Notes: generated from the sequence alone by a model not told the origin. A stretch of DNA of 64,000 nt from Ipomoea triloba (GCF_003576645.1 NC_044923.1:2221691-2285690), one strand, 5' to 3'. Positions 39,407 to 52,150 are shown, numbered from the stretch's first letter. Made by a program: numbers and translations.

Positions 39407-41825
39407 TTAAACTGTGAAATTTGAGTCAACCTCCAATGTTTTCAAGCCTAATCGAGGGGAGTGGAGTTGAGGATGAGATGCTCTAATGGTATCCAACTCC
39501 ATAGCCACTTCTTTCATGGTAGGCCTTTTCTTCCCATTTAAGTTCAAGCAACGTTGTGCAAGCAAAACAATTGCCATAACATCTTTCATTTTACCTTGCT
39601 TTGAAACTTCTTTGTCAAGAATCTCCATGATACGGTTCTCTTCTATATACAATAGAAAACGTGTAACCAAGCTCCGGTCCTCATCATCTTTAACTTCAAA
39701 TGAAATTGGCTTTTGTTCGGTTGAGAGCTCAGCAAGGACTACTCCGAAACTGTAAACGTCACTCTTATCTGTGAATTGACTGGATTGGAAATACTCCGGA
39801 TCCAAGTAACCAAATGTCCCCTTCACTATGGTAGTCAAGTGAGTTTGGTCGATTGAAATAGACCTTGACGTTCCAAAATCTGAAACCTTGGCTCGAAATT
39901 TCTCGTCCAAAAGGATGTTGATGGACTTGATGTCTCTATGGTAAATAGGAATTGATGTGGCAGAGTGGAGATAAGCTAAAGCACTAGCCACCTCTGATGC
40001 AATCCTGAGGCGAATATCCCACGAGAGAGGAATGAGCTCGTCACCAAAATTGTTATATATGGATAAGGCTAAAAAGCGTACCGTTTGGTATAAATTCATA
40101 AACCAAAATGGGAACTTCCGTCTCCAAACAACACCCCAGTAGTTTGACAACATTCCTATGATTGATTTGGAAAAGAATAACAACCTCGTTGATGAATGGC
40201 TCCAACTGATTCTCGTCCACTGCCTGCGATTTCTTCACTGCAACGATCTGACCATCAATTAACATTCCTTTGTACACTGTGCCTTGCCCACCTCGACCTA
40301 CAATTCTATTAGCGTTGAAATGATCATAGACCTTATCCAACTCGTCAGCCGTGAAAATCTTTGCTTTCTCTATAGTCCCTTCTTTGGCTAGGAGTTGTTG
40401 TTGCAAAAGGAGACCTCCGTTACGCTTAAAGAACTTCTCCCTTAGTTTCTTCATCTTTCTCCTCTTGATGACTTTATAGAGGATAAAACAAGCGGAGAGT
40501 AACAACAAAAACCGAAAACTTGCACTAACACCTGAGAGTGATGAGTAATTGCAAGTTAGGACAAATTAAATCCCATATGATATGCGTTATATATTGACAT
40601 GCAGCTATGATTCTATATTGGTGTAAATTATATATACTTGTCCTGGGCCAGGGAATTATATATGTCATATATAGTTAAAACTTAAAAAGTAGATATTAAA
40701 CGATGGAACTTACCAATAATAGCAGATAGTTCCTTGACAGTGAGCTTACGGCCGCCAGCTGCATGAGAAGAGAAGAAAATTAAATATTGATGTGTTAGGA
40801 TCAAGCACTTATCATGTCAAAAGTTGTAGTTAGTAGCTAGCGAAAAAACAACTGTATTTCCTTATTTACAGGGCGTTTGGTTGGGAGGAGGTAATTAGGG
40901 AAGAAAAGAATTGTAATTCGGAGGAATTGCAATTCAATGAATAAAGTAGGAATTGAAATTACAGTGTTTGGTACGCAGGAATAAGAGTACATGAAACTGA
41001 AAGGTCAGAAACGACAAAATGACTAAAATTTATGTTGTAGGAAATGTTGTATAATAATAATAATAATAATTCTTTCAATTTAAAAAAACAAAAACAAAAA
41101 ACAAAAAAAAAAAAAAAAAAAAACAAGGGGTATGGGAGGATGGACAAAATTGTCTTTACACCAACAAAATTGTCCCTCCTCTCTATTGAATTGCAATTCA
41201 TGGGGATACCCAAGAATTACAATTTCGCAGAATTACAATTTCCTCTCAGCAAACAATGTAGTTTGGGAATTCATTGAATTGAAATTCACTTAATTGTAAT
41301 TTCCCTCAAACTTTTAGATGAACATAGAGTAGAGATTAGTGGCGTACGTACCATGTTTGGCATCTACAGTTATCCCAATAAGACCCTCTGTCGATGCAGG
41401 ATCCTGAGGGGGTGGGTGGAGGCAAGGAGTGGTATGGAATGGTCCAGTCCCACACCACCTCTTCCACCTCCCCTCTGCCTGGAAAGCCTTCTCCGTACCA
41501 ACGTTGATAAACAATGAAGCCATAGTTGTTAACTCGGTATGATTGTGTCCAACCTTGTGAAGTTAACTCGGTATGATTGTGTCAAACCGTCGCTTAAAGA
41601 AAGTTGGCAACAGTTAATGCCGTTACAAGGTTGTTCAAGTGCCATAGTAGTAGTGTCTTTGCCACTACACAACGAAGTGCAACCGCCCTGTTTACTCTTA
41701 CTCTCACTGTCACGGTGTGCAGTGAGGAGAGCGTTGCCACAACCTATAAGCATGAACTTGTTGTAATCGTAAGAGTAGAAGAATGGGGTTCCGGATAAAT
41801 TCGTGTTGAGAATTATGGAGGATAA

Positions 41826-41867
<42 letters not shown>

Positions 41868-42252
41868 TTCCTCTTCTGATGACTCCCCTATGGTGGATTG
41901 TTATTGTTCCACTTTCAAAGGAAATGCCCAGAATCTCTCTTACCTTGCCATTCGAAAAAGAGCTCAAGTACGGCTTCTCGACGATGCCATTGGAGGAGGA
42001 GGATTGATTGCAACTTATAAGGAACCATTTGTTCAGATAGCAATCTTTGTTGGGTCCAATTCCGAAGGGATAGTAGATGCTAACATTGCCGCACTTATCT
42101 GGACAACCTTTTGGAACAATAGATATCCCTGCAAGCTTATACAGATAATCTTCACTAGGCATATCATCTGTATATGCGAAAGTGAGCATCACGGGAAAGC
42201 TCATCATCATCAGCATAGCCACCCCTACCGATCTTTCTTTTCCACCCCACAT
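39407..42252 (-). pseudogene. WAKL receptor kinase pseudogene
   Basis: The three-exon plan is still visible: ectodomain 42252 to about 41352, exon 2 at 40758-40714 (GGRKLTVKELSAII), kinase exon 40531-39407. The start has a good signal peptide (MWGGKERSVGVAMLMMMS…). Lesions seen: a deletion of about 28 bp after ESGTITI that removes the expected CQTTTG cysteine and shifts frame; an adjoining (TAA)n expansion (41827-41869); a 34-bp tandem duplication at 41528-41590 that shifts frame; a shortened ectodomain end; and a 4-bp ATAT insertion at about 40054-40060, after SLIH, that puts a stop in the kinase. HRD and DFG motifs survive downstream of the break. No functional receptor is expected. Confidence 0.88.
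40868..41310. mobile_element. MITE in intron 1 of the WAKL pseudogene
   Basis: The left end 'gggcgtttggttgggagg' with 'gaattgtaattcgg' and 'gaattgcaattcaatgaat' is mirrored at the right by 'gaattcattgaattg', 'cttaattgtaatttccctc'. The centre holds (ATA)n and an A-run. Non-coding. Confidence 0.65.
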
Positions 42253-42321
42253 ATCTTTTTTTTTTTTGCTTGTGTTGTGTTGTGTTGTTCTTTTTAGAGC
42301 GTATCCAATTCAATGTATCTT

Positions 42322-42338
42322 TTTATATAAGGGAGAGA
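42322..42338 (-). promoter_or_regulatory. Shared WAKL TATA block upstream of the pseudogene
   Basis: The minus strand reads CTCTCCCTTATATAAAA, about 75-85 bp upstream of the ATG, in the same context as in the two other WAKL copies. Confidence 0.6.
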
Positions 42339-43055
42339 GGAAGGTGTTTACTTTTCTCCTATTTCACTGTTTTCTGCTTCAACTTTTGGAATACATTTCT
42401 TCTTCACCTAACATGATCAAGACCAAATCAATACCATTTTGACCCCGCGGTACTTACTACATGTAATATTAGTTTTGGTCAATTGCACAAAGCTAAGTCT
42501 TCATGATCAATACCATTTTGACCCACTACTTACTACTGTAATATTAGTTTTGATCAAATTTATTGCACAAAATCTTCATACTTTTGTTGAGTTTGACAAT
42601 ATCACAAGTAAAATGTTAGACAATTGGTACTTTATTTGTTGTTAAATATTTAAATAGTATTCTTGCAGACATACTGATAAACGAATATATATTTTTACTT
42701 GTGATGTTATCAAATCCAAAATTTCACTTATTGCATAGGGACTAACTCATTTGACTTGGTGGTAACACCATATTAGTATAATATCAATTTTATATCAATT
42801 AATATTTAAAAAATAATAATTACGAGATAGAAGTCATCGAGCAAGTCAATATAAAGTTTTTTTTATTTAATTAATTTATTTATGTATTTTTGGTCTTCTT
42901 TCCCCTTAATTTCCACCAGCCCACTTTCTTCCATGCATAAGAAAAAAAAAATTCTTATTCCTTTCCTATACCAACACTGCATATTATCGTTTGACTTTTC
43001 TTTAATGTTCTTTCTTCATAACCAAACCCAAAAGTGGATTGACAACTGAAAACTA

Positions 43056-43260
43056 CAATCATTACATGGACCATTAATAAAAATACATTATTTTTGTATC
43101 TGTAGGTACATTATTTTTGTACTGAAGGTACATTATTTGATATATATTATCAAATAATATATCTACAGTACAAAAATAATGTACCTTCAGTACAAAAATA
43201 ATGTACTTTTTATTTTTAGTCCATATAGCTGTGTGGACCATGGTCCATGCAATAATTTGC
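43056..43260. mobile_element. Foldback hAT-like MITE of the GGCAAATTATTG family, copy 1
   Basis: Starts 'caatcattacatggacc' and ends 'ggtccatgcaataatttgc'. The arms contain repeated 'gtacattatttttgtactg' and its complement. Imperfect flanking duplications are ctgaaaact and ctgaaaagt. The tandemly duplicated upstream region at about 38615-38645 lacks the element, an empty-site comparison. A sister copy lies at 50385-50642. Confidence 0.75.
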
Positions 43261-43329
43261 CTGAAAAGTGAAAACCAATCTAAGCCTTATGTGGCACTTT
43301 TTATAGTTTTTATTTTATTTTTTTTTTTA

Positions 43330-43384
43330 GAAAATTCATTGTCCATGTTAACATTTGTCCTCATCGTGGACAATGAATTTTCCA
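43330..43384. repeat. Short inverted repeat in WAKL upstream DNA, copy 2
   Basis: Counterpart of 38677-38733: 'gaaaattcattgtcca' … 'tggacaatgaattttc'. Confidence 0.7.
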
Positions 43385-43577
43385 AAAATACATATATAAA
43401 TGATTATTTTTTAAAAAACAAATCTCAAATAAGTGAAGAGACATGTAATTAACGTGGAGAACATGTCATTTTAGTATAATTACATAATTTAAACTTGTTT
43501 GAAAGTTTGAATTAATTTCACTTTTTTTCAATTCGGTGACCTAATTGGATTTTTATGTAAAGAGTATAATAAGGCTC

Positions 43578-44407
43578 ATGAGTGTGTCATGCATGCATTG
43601 GTTTCATGTGTTTTTTCACAACTAGTTTGGACCGAGTCTAAATTGTCTATTCTACATGCTATGGGAGACTCTTTTAGTGTTTGGTTCTCATCTATCTTAC
43701 ATGATTTCTCAGAAGGGGAGGTTGGTGCGATTGTAGCGGTTCTCTACTACCTGTGGCAGGGAAGAAACTCGGCGGTGTGGGATGCTTTTTTGCGGCTACC
43801 AAGATCTCTTTTGTCTTCGGCTGTGGCAGCGTTACACGCATGTAGGGAGGTCCAGGGCGGTCAAGCGTCAGCTCCAGGGATCTCAACTGCTATTCCCGTC
43901 GCACCAGTCCAGATTCAACCGGAGGGCCCACGGTGCTACTTCGACGCCGGTTTCTGCTCATCCTCTCAGCGAGCTACTTACGGGGCGGTGCTACTCATGG
44001 CGGATGGAGGGTTCGTGGCGGCCTGTGCAGGACCAACCTCAGTTTGCTACTCACCATTAATGGCCGAGGCAGATGCTGCCAAGGAGGCACTCTCATGGCT
44101 ACGTGACAAGGGCATAACATCTGTGGCGATTTTCACTGACTGCTCCCAACTTCGGTCACACCTTACATCGGTGACAACAATTCGATCTCATGCAGGTTTT
44201 GCCATAGAGGCTAGTAGGGCGTTACTTTCTTCTTTTAATAATTGCTCGATCAATTTGGTACCTAGATCAGCAAATGTCATAGCTCATACACTAGCGACTG
44301 CGGCCGTTTCGCAGATTAGTACTTTGTACTGGGACGTCCCACCTGACTCTATTTCTGCTCTTGTTCATTAATCATATGGTTACTTTGCTTTCAAAAAAAA
44401 AAAAAAA
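43578..44407 (+). mobile_element. 5'-truncated LINE: C-terminal ORF2 with RNase H-like domain and poly(A)
   Basis: One open frame from about 43577 to 44371. It begins in the Cys/His-type tail of reverse-transcriptase ORF2 (ECVMHALVSCVFSQLVW), passes a linker (AVLYYLWQGRNSAVWDAF) and ends in an RVT_3/RNase H-like domain (CYFDAGFC … YGAVLLMADGGF … PLMAEADAAKEALSW … IFTDCSQLRSHL … VPRSANVIAHTLA). The stop is followed by a short 3' UTR and A15 at 44393-44407. The 7-bp word AAGGCTC flanks it (43571-43577 and 44406-44412), a plausible target duplication. The intact reading frame suggests a fairly young insertion. It is not a host gene. Confidence 0.85.
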
Positions 44408-44697
44408 GGCTCTTTACTATTACATGAAACTAAAAAATAGTAATAGTAATAGTAAGAAAAGGCTTCTTATTCTGCAGAATTCCCAGTACAAATAGAGGTT
44501 CAAATAGTACAAATAAAATGGAGCAAAAGAATTACTATAAAAGCAAATTAAGAACACCCAGAAACCAACCTTCACGTTTGTCTAATTTTATGTCAGATCA
44601 TTTATCTTTAATTAACAGGGCCGCCATCAAGTGCCCTTTATAGTTCTTTACATCCCAAGCCTATGCTGAAACTACACGTAAAAACAGCTCTCCTAAA

Positions 44698-47600
44698 CTA
44701 TGAGACAGGCGTGCTTGAATATAACAGCGTGAAAATTAATTCAACTTCTGGCAAGTTTTGGATGACTTGGATATACCTGTTCCTATTGGGTTCTTCGAGC
44801 AGTTGCTGACCAAGGTGAGCGAGTCTTGGCAGAAGTTTGGCCAAGGGCATGCCCACCATCAAATTTGTTTCCCCGCACTGCACTCGTATGTCCTCAACCA
44901 TTGCATCAACTACTGTCTTCAATGACACGTCGACTACATTCCCAAATTCAGCACTGTCCCAGAAGAAAATGGCAATCAGTCAAAGGGCAGACGAAATGAG
45001 ATTCAGTAAATAACCTTATTGCTCCAAAACGTTAAAATTCAAAAAGCTGCTTAAAGCAGCTTTTTAAAAAAAGTCATTTTGCATGTAATCAGCTATCAGC
45101 TATCAGCTAATTTACCAAACATCTTTCTACAATCAGCTAATGTTATCAACTAGTCAAACTTGCTAACCCAATCAGCTAACAGCTATTTACCAAACACCCT
45201 CAACGTATTTTCTTTAGATGTGTTGGCAATGGTAGCTTTATTATCAGTGTGATGCCCCACACTCTACACTACACCAATAACAAAGCTCTCACAGATGTAA
45301 CAAGTTTCCGCCCACAATCTGCTGCTCATCACATAAAAGTTCAGCTGTAGCCTATAAGGCTTTGATGCATCGTTTAAAGCAAAATCCAATAGTTAGGTGA
45401 GCCTTTTCTTTTACAATGTTCCCTTATGCACTACGGCCACAAAAATAGCAACTCCATATCACCTTAAAGGAATTTCATTGCAGAACATAGAAAAGAACAG
45501 AAGTATACCTGGATAGCACTGCCCGTGTCTCCTGCATGAGTTGTTCAAAATTAGAAGCAGGAGAAAGATCTGCGTTGTCGCTGCTAGAAGGTGCAGCGAG
45601 ACTGTATATCCTGGGGTCCTCTGGCATCAAATACCCCAGCCAATGATGAGGGCTTCCCATGCTCATGAACTTGTCCAATATCTGCACGACGGTATCATGA
45701 AGGATAGTAGTGCTGAATATGTCCTTCAACTGTTTACTGCAAAATAAGAGTTTTATGCATTTTAAAAGATCTGTGTGACAATATTTCAGATATGATAAAA
45801 TGATTACAGTAAAAACAAAACAATATAGAAGAATAGCCCCTACAGCATTGACAACATCACACTCCTAGATACATGAACAGAATTGCTCATGGAATGGGTT
45901 GTAATGATGTTATGTACCCTAATCATAATTTAAAGCAAATAGCTAATCATAATTTAAAGCAATAATTTTATTTTACTTTTAAATGACGAATTTGTTAATC
46001 AATTTACAACTAAAGGACCAAGTCACGAAAATTAGCTGTTAGTAGAACAACGACCATTTCCCAGACTGCTATGGTGGCAGTGTCATAGATTTAGTGCTAT
46101 ATTATTTCAAACCCGCCACCATAACCCAAACTCCCTAGCCCCCAAGGAATCATGTGCAAACATCTGCTTTGGAGTTTCTCATTGTTAAACACATAAAGCA
46201 AGTTCATTGCTTAAGGAAGCATTCAATTTGGGAAGCCATGGCTGCAAAAGATTGCCTTGAATTTGATAGGTCCATAGAAAACTTTATATTTAACGATCAT
46301 CCAATCATAATCACTGCCCACTTCTTTCAACTCGATTATATGTGAAGTGTGACAGAAAAATCGCATTCCACTGTTTTCGCTTGATTTTTGGATGAAGAAA
46401 CATGAATCTAGCATGCTGTTTGCAGAGATGACAAGTTATGCAAGATGAAAAAACAGTAAACGAAGACTTGGAGATGCCAACCCTTTGAGGACTTCAGATG
46501 TTGCTGCCTCAAAATCTGAAATTAAGGTAGTTAGACCATAATTGGCAAGATAATCTGCACTGGCCAAAAACAGTTGCTGGTCATCCCTGTAAATTATATC
46601 CGCTTCCTCCTGCAATTAAACAAAAAATATTGCTTTAGGCCCACAAATCACATTCTATGCAGAATTGCTCAAGTGTGGCTCAGAGGTATGAGTAATCATT
46701 AACACAAGGGTCTTGGACACAAATAAAAGCTCTTTCCATACCACTGATCAGTGATCACTGAAGCAATACACATTGGCTCCCGGGTAAAAAACCCACCTTA
46801 TCATATTTCTCCATATCTTCCTTCAATATTTAACTACTTTTTATAAGTAACTATATACATTCATAACTGAATTTGACATGAATATGACTAGTCGTTAAGA
46901 ATACAAAAATATAGTAACGAACTAAGGAATAAGCGACCAAAAATGGAAACCAAATTACAAGGTCCCTTCGCCCCTGCTTAAACCCCTCATTTTCCTACCC
47001 AGCGGAAGATGCCCTTTTCCTCTTCCTCCTTACCACCAAAACCACAGTCCTTGACTTATCTCCAACCACTACCCCCACCACAGCTGCCAACTAATTGACA
47101 TTTCCTCCACCCTCACTCATCTATATTGGCTTTCCTTGTCTGGCAGCCCTTTTTGACTTTCCTAGTAACAATAAAATCAGCACGCAACTAGTAGCAGAAG
47201 CAATGAAAATCCATTCACAAATTAGAACTCACGCAAATCCGCCAAATCGTGCCAATGACTGAATTGAAGCATCAATTTCTCGACCATTTGAGAACCACAA
47301 GACTGTTGGGCAGCAGAGGTGATTAACATGGGAGGGCTTTGGCAAGCAAGATGAGTGAGTAACTGGTAGCTAGTGGGTGTTCCTGGTGGTGGAGGCATAG
47401 AGGGGAAGGTGGACTATGGACAGCAGTGGTAATAGAAGGGAAACCACAGGGAAATTTGAAAAATGGAAGCTAAGTGTGGAATCTCCTCTTATGTTAAAGA
47501 AAACCGCTCCATAAACATTATGACATTTAGCCACATCATATGGGAAAATAATTTCAAGCATATGCAAGTTCAAGTTCAATTTTAGTTAAAAAGTTAATTG

Positions 47601-48929
47601 ATTTAGCAACACTTGGTCTATCTGAATATCAAATACATCCATACATATCCTGATCAATAATATCACAATACGGATGAAATATATATGAAACATTACTGTT
47701 GAGTAACCAGTTGGAAAAAGCAATGATTCTTACTTCTTGGTAAGAACTTCCTAAGCCACGCGCTGTATCAATATACAGATGTCTCCCTAATATGTTGACT
47801 TGAACTCTAATATACAGGTTCAGTGTTGTCATAGACCAGAGAGATAACACCATTTTTGTGAAACCTAGAATGTCACACAATATAAAGAAAAATATTCAGT
47901 ACGATAGATGAAAATTATCTACAAGTATCCTGTATAAGTTATAATATACATACAAGCGCATGTTGCGCAAGCACAAACACAGAGAGAGACAGAGTAAGTG
48001 GTTGGCTGATTGCCAGTCCATACTCAAGATTTTTAGCCTATCCCATAGCTCAAGCTTCTCGGCAGCTGTTAGGGTATTTGGCTGATCTTTTCCTTTCATT
48101 AACTTCTCAGTCAGTTGCATGAGATCCAACTCTTCTGCTATTCGACTACTTAAATACTGCATTACATGAGGCAATGTTGTTGAATCCGCTATTATTTGAA
48201 TGTTCTCGAAATGTTCTTTCATTCTATCAGTTAAGAAAATAACCATCAAGTCAGTGACGTAACAAAAATGTGGTCATAGGAAAATGTAGGAAAAAGAAAT
48301 AAAAAACTCTTAACTGGGCCTTAATGAGTTCATCATTTTTCACATCAGCCTCGAGCTCCTTCTCCAGTTCAGATATCCGTCTCCTGTGCCCATCGTATAG
48401 CTTATACAATAGAAACCCACTACCTAGAACTCCAAGGGTAACATAAACTTTCTTCTTATGCCTTCTCCAAAAGTCCCTATTACATAAAAAGGGAGAAATT
48501 AAAACAAAATGGAAACACAAAACTTGCTATTTTAGAATACCTAATTCTCAAGAGACCACAAATTTCAAACTTACCCAGACAAGAAAACTCGTAAGCCCTA
48601 AGAAAGCAATAAATTAAAAACAAATGCATACGCCACTTAATCAAATTAAAATTGTGCAAGCAACTCAAAAAAGGAGAACGCAAAAAATTTCCATCAAAAT
48701 TCAATCTTTCAGCTTCCTTATAGTGGCTCCATAATCTTCAAACACAACAAGCGTGCATACAACAAATTAAGTGTACAATTCCCACATTATTTTCTTTCCA
48801 CATATAAAATCCAATAGAGCAAAAAACCGGCATTCAATTGAATCACAGCTCAAAATTGATAGCACAAACGAACTGAAGAGCTACAAAAGGTGAAAGCAGA
48901 GATGGGAATTTCTACACTCACATGATCAT
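44698..48929 (-). CDS. PEX3: Peroxisome biogenesis protein 3 (PEX3)
   Basis: Seven exons on the minus strand: 48929-48922, 48476-48315, 48223-48024, 47864-47734, 46609-46482, 45736-45509 and 44953-44698, all GT-AG and phase-consistent, giving 370 aa, the usual plant PEX3 size. The N-terminus MIMDFWRRHKKK is basic and is followed by a membrane span at about 13-30 (VYVTLGVLGSGFLLYKLY). Conserved segments follow: DSTTLPHVM, KMVLSLWSMT, YIRVQVNILGRHLYIDTARG, GSPHHW and the C-terminal NLPEVELIFTLLYSS. PEX3 is the peroxisomal membrane anchor that docks PEX19 with its membrane-protein cargo. The 8-nt first exon is inferred from donor phase and is the least certain part. Introns are 90-1,100 bp; the one at 44954-45508 holds a MITE fragment. 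Confidence 0.95.
45020..45200. mobile_element. hAT-like MITE fragment in the last PEX3 intron
   Basis: 'aaaattcaaaaagctgctt', 'tttgcatgtaatcagc' and 'aaacatctttctacaatc' match the element at 24984-25250. The right end is 'agctatttaccaaacaccc'. Contains repeated 'tcagctatcagcta'. The left terminus is missing. Confidence 0.55.
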
Positions 48930-49332
48930 TTTGCGGTTCCCGTTCTACTTTCAGCAGCAACGGATTAGGCCCTTCGTCGTGTCTTATAGGTGTCGGAGAA
49001 GTACGAAAATGTCGAGACGGAGAAAAGCGAGCAGGACCCGAATAACTTAACGGGGATCCAACCGGAATTCGAACCGAGCCCGAAACCGATGCGTCGGAGC
49101 TGTTCCGTTATCTGCGAGGAGTGGGTGTAGGGTTGAAAACCAGAAAGAGTTCAGTGAACTGAACAAGATTCGAGTTTTCCTTTTTTTTTTCTTTTTTTTT
49201 TTGCCTTTTCTATTATGAAATTAATTTTAAACAAAAATCCCAACTACTCAGCTTTCTTCAACTTATACCATGGCCATATTCGGTATTTAGGGGTACCAAA
49301 TAACTAATACTCCATGGTAGATAAGTAGATTG

Positions 49333-49336
<4 letters not shown>

Positions 49337-49373
<37 letters not shown>
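49337..49373. repeat. (AT)n microsatellite
   Basis: About 18 AT units upstream of PEX3. Apart from this, 49200-49830 shows nothing identifiable. Confidence 0.95.
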
Positions 49374-49377
<4 letters not shown>

Positions 49378-49830
49378 AGTCTTTTCAATAATTGTTTCAC
49401 ATCTATGTGCCTTACAGTATATATTTTTACCTTTCAGTGCACATTGTTGTGCCTTCCAAAGCACATTGTTGTGTTTTCTGATGCAGATTGTTAAACATCT
49501 CAGGTGGCGATTTTTTTTCAAGAGCAGTTGATCTAAAGCTAAGATTTATCTGCATGTTTCACCTGTGACTTTCTTCACACCAAGAGCCTAATCATATATG
49601 TGATACAAGTATACACATAAAAAGTAAATTGTACTAAAAAGACTATATGTGACTACTTCGACCAAGAGATTATTGACAAAAATTAATGTGAAACTTTTTT
49701 ATATAAAAATCATACTCGACCAATTCGATTACCTAATACTTGTACTTTTTTCTTTCAAAAAAAAAAATACTTGTACTTTTTTCATTTTAAAAATAAGGGA
49801 CTGAAATATAAAGTATAAAATATAAAAAAA

Positions 49831-50352
49831 GAGTTAATTCTACCAATGGTCATCTGACTATGTTGATTTTCTAAAATTAGTCCCCGACTTTTAATTTGGA
49901 CAATTTAGGTCCTTTGACTTTCCAATTCTTTCCAATGCTGGTCCTTTCGTCAAATTTTGGTTAAGTTGAGGTCAAATGAATGGGTAAAATTATCCGTTCA
50001 CATGTTTAATGTATTATTACTCGTATTTCTTATGTCCTATACGCTGTATATATGAATATAATCTCAGTCGAAGTCTAAATCGGAACCATTAATCTCAGTC
50101 AAAGTCTCTTCGGCTGAGATTATATTCATATATATAGCGTATAAGACAGAAGAAATACGAGTAATAATACACTATACAGGTGAACGGACAATTTTACCGC
50201 TTCATTTTACCTCAACTTAATCAAAATTTGACTAAAGGACCGACATTGGAAAGAATTTGAAAGTCAAGGGACTTAAATTGTCCAAATTAAAAGTCAGGGA
50301 CTAATTTTGAAAAATCAACATAGTCGGAGGATCATTGCTGGAATTAACTCTA
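49831..50352. mobile_element. Foldback MITE with arms of about 240 bp
   Basis: The left arm from 'gagttaattctaccaatgg' is matched in inverse by the right arm ending 'catagtcggaggatc' … 'gaattaactc'. The arms run to a short loop near 50080-50100 ('ctcagtcgaagtc' / 'tcggctgagatt'). It would fold almost end to end. No coding capacity. Confidence 0.85.
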
Positions 50353-50384
50353 TAAACAAATGTTGTAATATGATAGTGAAATGC

Positions 50385-50642
50385 CAATCATTATTGCATG
50401 GACCATTGTGTGGACCATGAATATAAGGTACATTATTTTTATATTGAAGGTACATTATTTTTGTACTGAAGGTACATTATTTTAGGGTACATTATTTTTG
50501 TACTGAAAGTACATTATTTTATAGCACTATAAAATAATATACCTTCAGTACAAAAATAATGTACCTTTAGTATAAAAATAATGTACCTTATATTCATGGT
50601 CCACACAGCTGTGTGGACCATGGTCCACACAATAATTTGCCG
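50385..50642. mobile_element. Foldback hAT-like MITE of the GGCAAATTATTG family, copy 2
   Basis: Starts 'caatcattattgcatgg' and ends 'ggtccacacaataatttgc'. Flanked by an exact 8-bp direct repeat TGAAATGC (50377-50384 and 50643-50650), the hAT duplication size. Internal 'gtacattatttttgtactg' repeats are in both orientations. 50650-51530 shows no feature. Confidence 0.8.
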
Positions 50643-51536
50643 TGAAATGCATAGTACAATTTTAAGAGATGGGCTTTTACATTAAGCGTGTCCACTAAAT
50701 AAGTTTTTGAGCTAGGTGAGGCGAGCCCAATTAAAATATAAGTATTGTTGTTATAGTTTATTTTCTTGCAAAAGTATTTGCAGAGTATTTACCAATACAA
50801 CTTATAAAATGATGTATTGTAATCGAAGGTTCGTAAGTAATGGCCCACGAAAAGGGTTTGATTTGGATCAAACCTTGTGAATGTCATTTGTGAGTTATGT
50901 CAAAATTGTGTTTTATATTTCATATTTATTAAAAAAGTAATTTTTTGTGTTGGTTGGTTTGCGATACATGCAACTTTTAATTTACATGAATTGTTTGCAT
51001 TCTAAACTTCCAGCTGACTGTGTTGGTCTATTTTTCTAATAGAGCGTGTTAGAAAGGTCATATTTATAATTATTTTTGTTATGAGTATAGTATGTATAGT
51101 ATTACTAAGTTTTAAATTATTTACTCTAAACTAATATCAAAGACTAAAAAGTTATAGAATTATATTTTCAATAACAAAGGTTTCATTTAATTTTATGTAA
51201 TGTATCATGATTAGTTATGATGGGGTTTGGATTTCATGCTCAATAATAATTCTAAACAAGGCTAATAAAATACTTACACCCCAACATTTCTCTATATTAT
51301 GTAATAACCCCCCAAATTTGTACGTACTCTTGTACAAATACACAATAATAGTTCTAAACGAGGCCAAAAAGACGTACACTTACGCCCCCAATAATATCTC
51401 ATTATTTACCTATCTCGAATAATGTGGTGGATCAAGTTTTAAAAAATCATCAAGTTAATGATCAAATTACTCTATATTATTTTTTTTATTAAACAACTAG
51501 TTATATTAATTAGAAAATTCTTATGATATTTTTCAT

Positions 51537-51982
51537 GATTGAAAAAATCGCTAGGCTCTCTTCCGGCGCTTGAGGAGCGCCTAGCGCCTAGGATGCCTAG
51601 TCGGGGATTAATTAGGGCCTAGGCGCCCGTGTGTTTTTTATTTTATTTTTAATTTTTAAAAATTTGTTTAAGTATTTTTAATTTTTTTAAAGACTAATAA
51701 TTAGAAATTATATAATACTTTAATAGTTAATACTAAAATATTATATATTAACCTAAAAAATATCTAGAGTTTGTACAATTTAGGGTTATTTTGCTCAAAA
51801 CGATGTTGTTTTAAGTGAAATAACCCATTAAGAAAAAAAAATCAGAACAATAGTTAATCGGCCGACTAGGCGACTTAGTCGGTGCCTAGGAGGTCTAGTC
51901 GGCGCCTAGGAAGCCTAGGCGGTCAGCGCCTAGCGCCTAGGTGGGAATTAATCGGCGCCTAGGCGAGATTTTTGCAACACTG
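51537..51982. mobile_element. MITE of the CCTAGGCG family, copy 2
   Basis: Same organisation as 33042-33511: left 'gattgaaaaaatcgctaggc', AT-rich core with shared 'tacaatttagggttatttt', and a right end with 'cctaggcg' words and 'gcgagatttttgcaacactg'. Confidence 0.75.
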
Positions 51983-52070
51983 ATATTTTTACTCATGTAT
52001 ACCATGTTGTTTCTTTAATGATATTTGATAAACAAGAGACTCTATTACAATGTAGTATCTGTTCATATAC

Positions 52071-52150
52071 TTTCTCAACCTACTGAAGCACAAAGAGTCA
52101 ATGCCCCTACATGGGGTTCGAACTTGAGACCTCTCATTTGAGAAGTCACA
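52071..52150 (-). mobile_element. tRNA-type SINE-like copy (inverted)
   Basis: Reverse complement gives 'cttctcaaatgagaggtct', then a good B-box ('aagttcgaacccc'), then 'gcattgactctttgtgcttc'. This is the same order as at 35901-36003 and 62191-62300. Confidence 0.55.

Noticed and set aside
47000..47470. Extra exon or gene in the PEX3 intron between exons 4 and 5
   Set aside because: The flanking exons join in phase without it, and the translation shows no PEX3 similarity.
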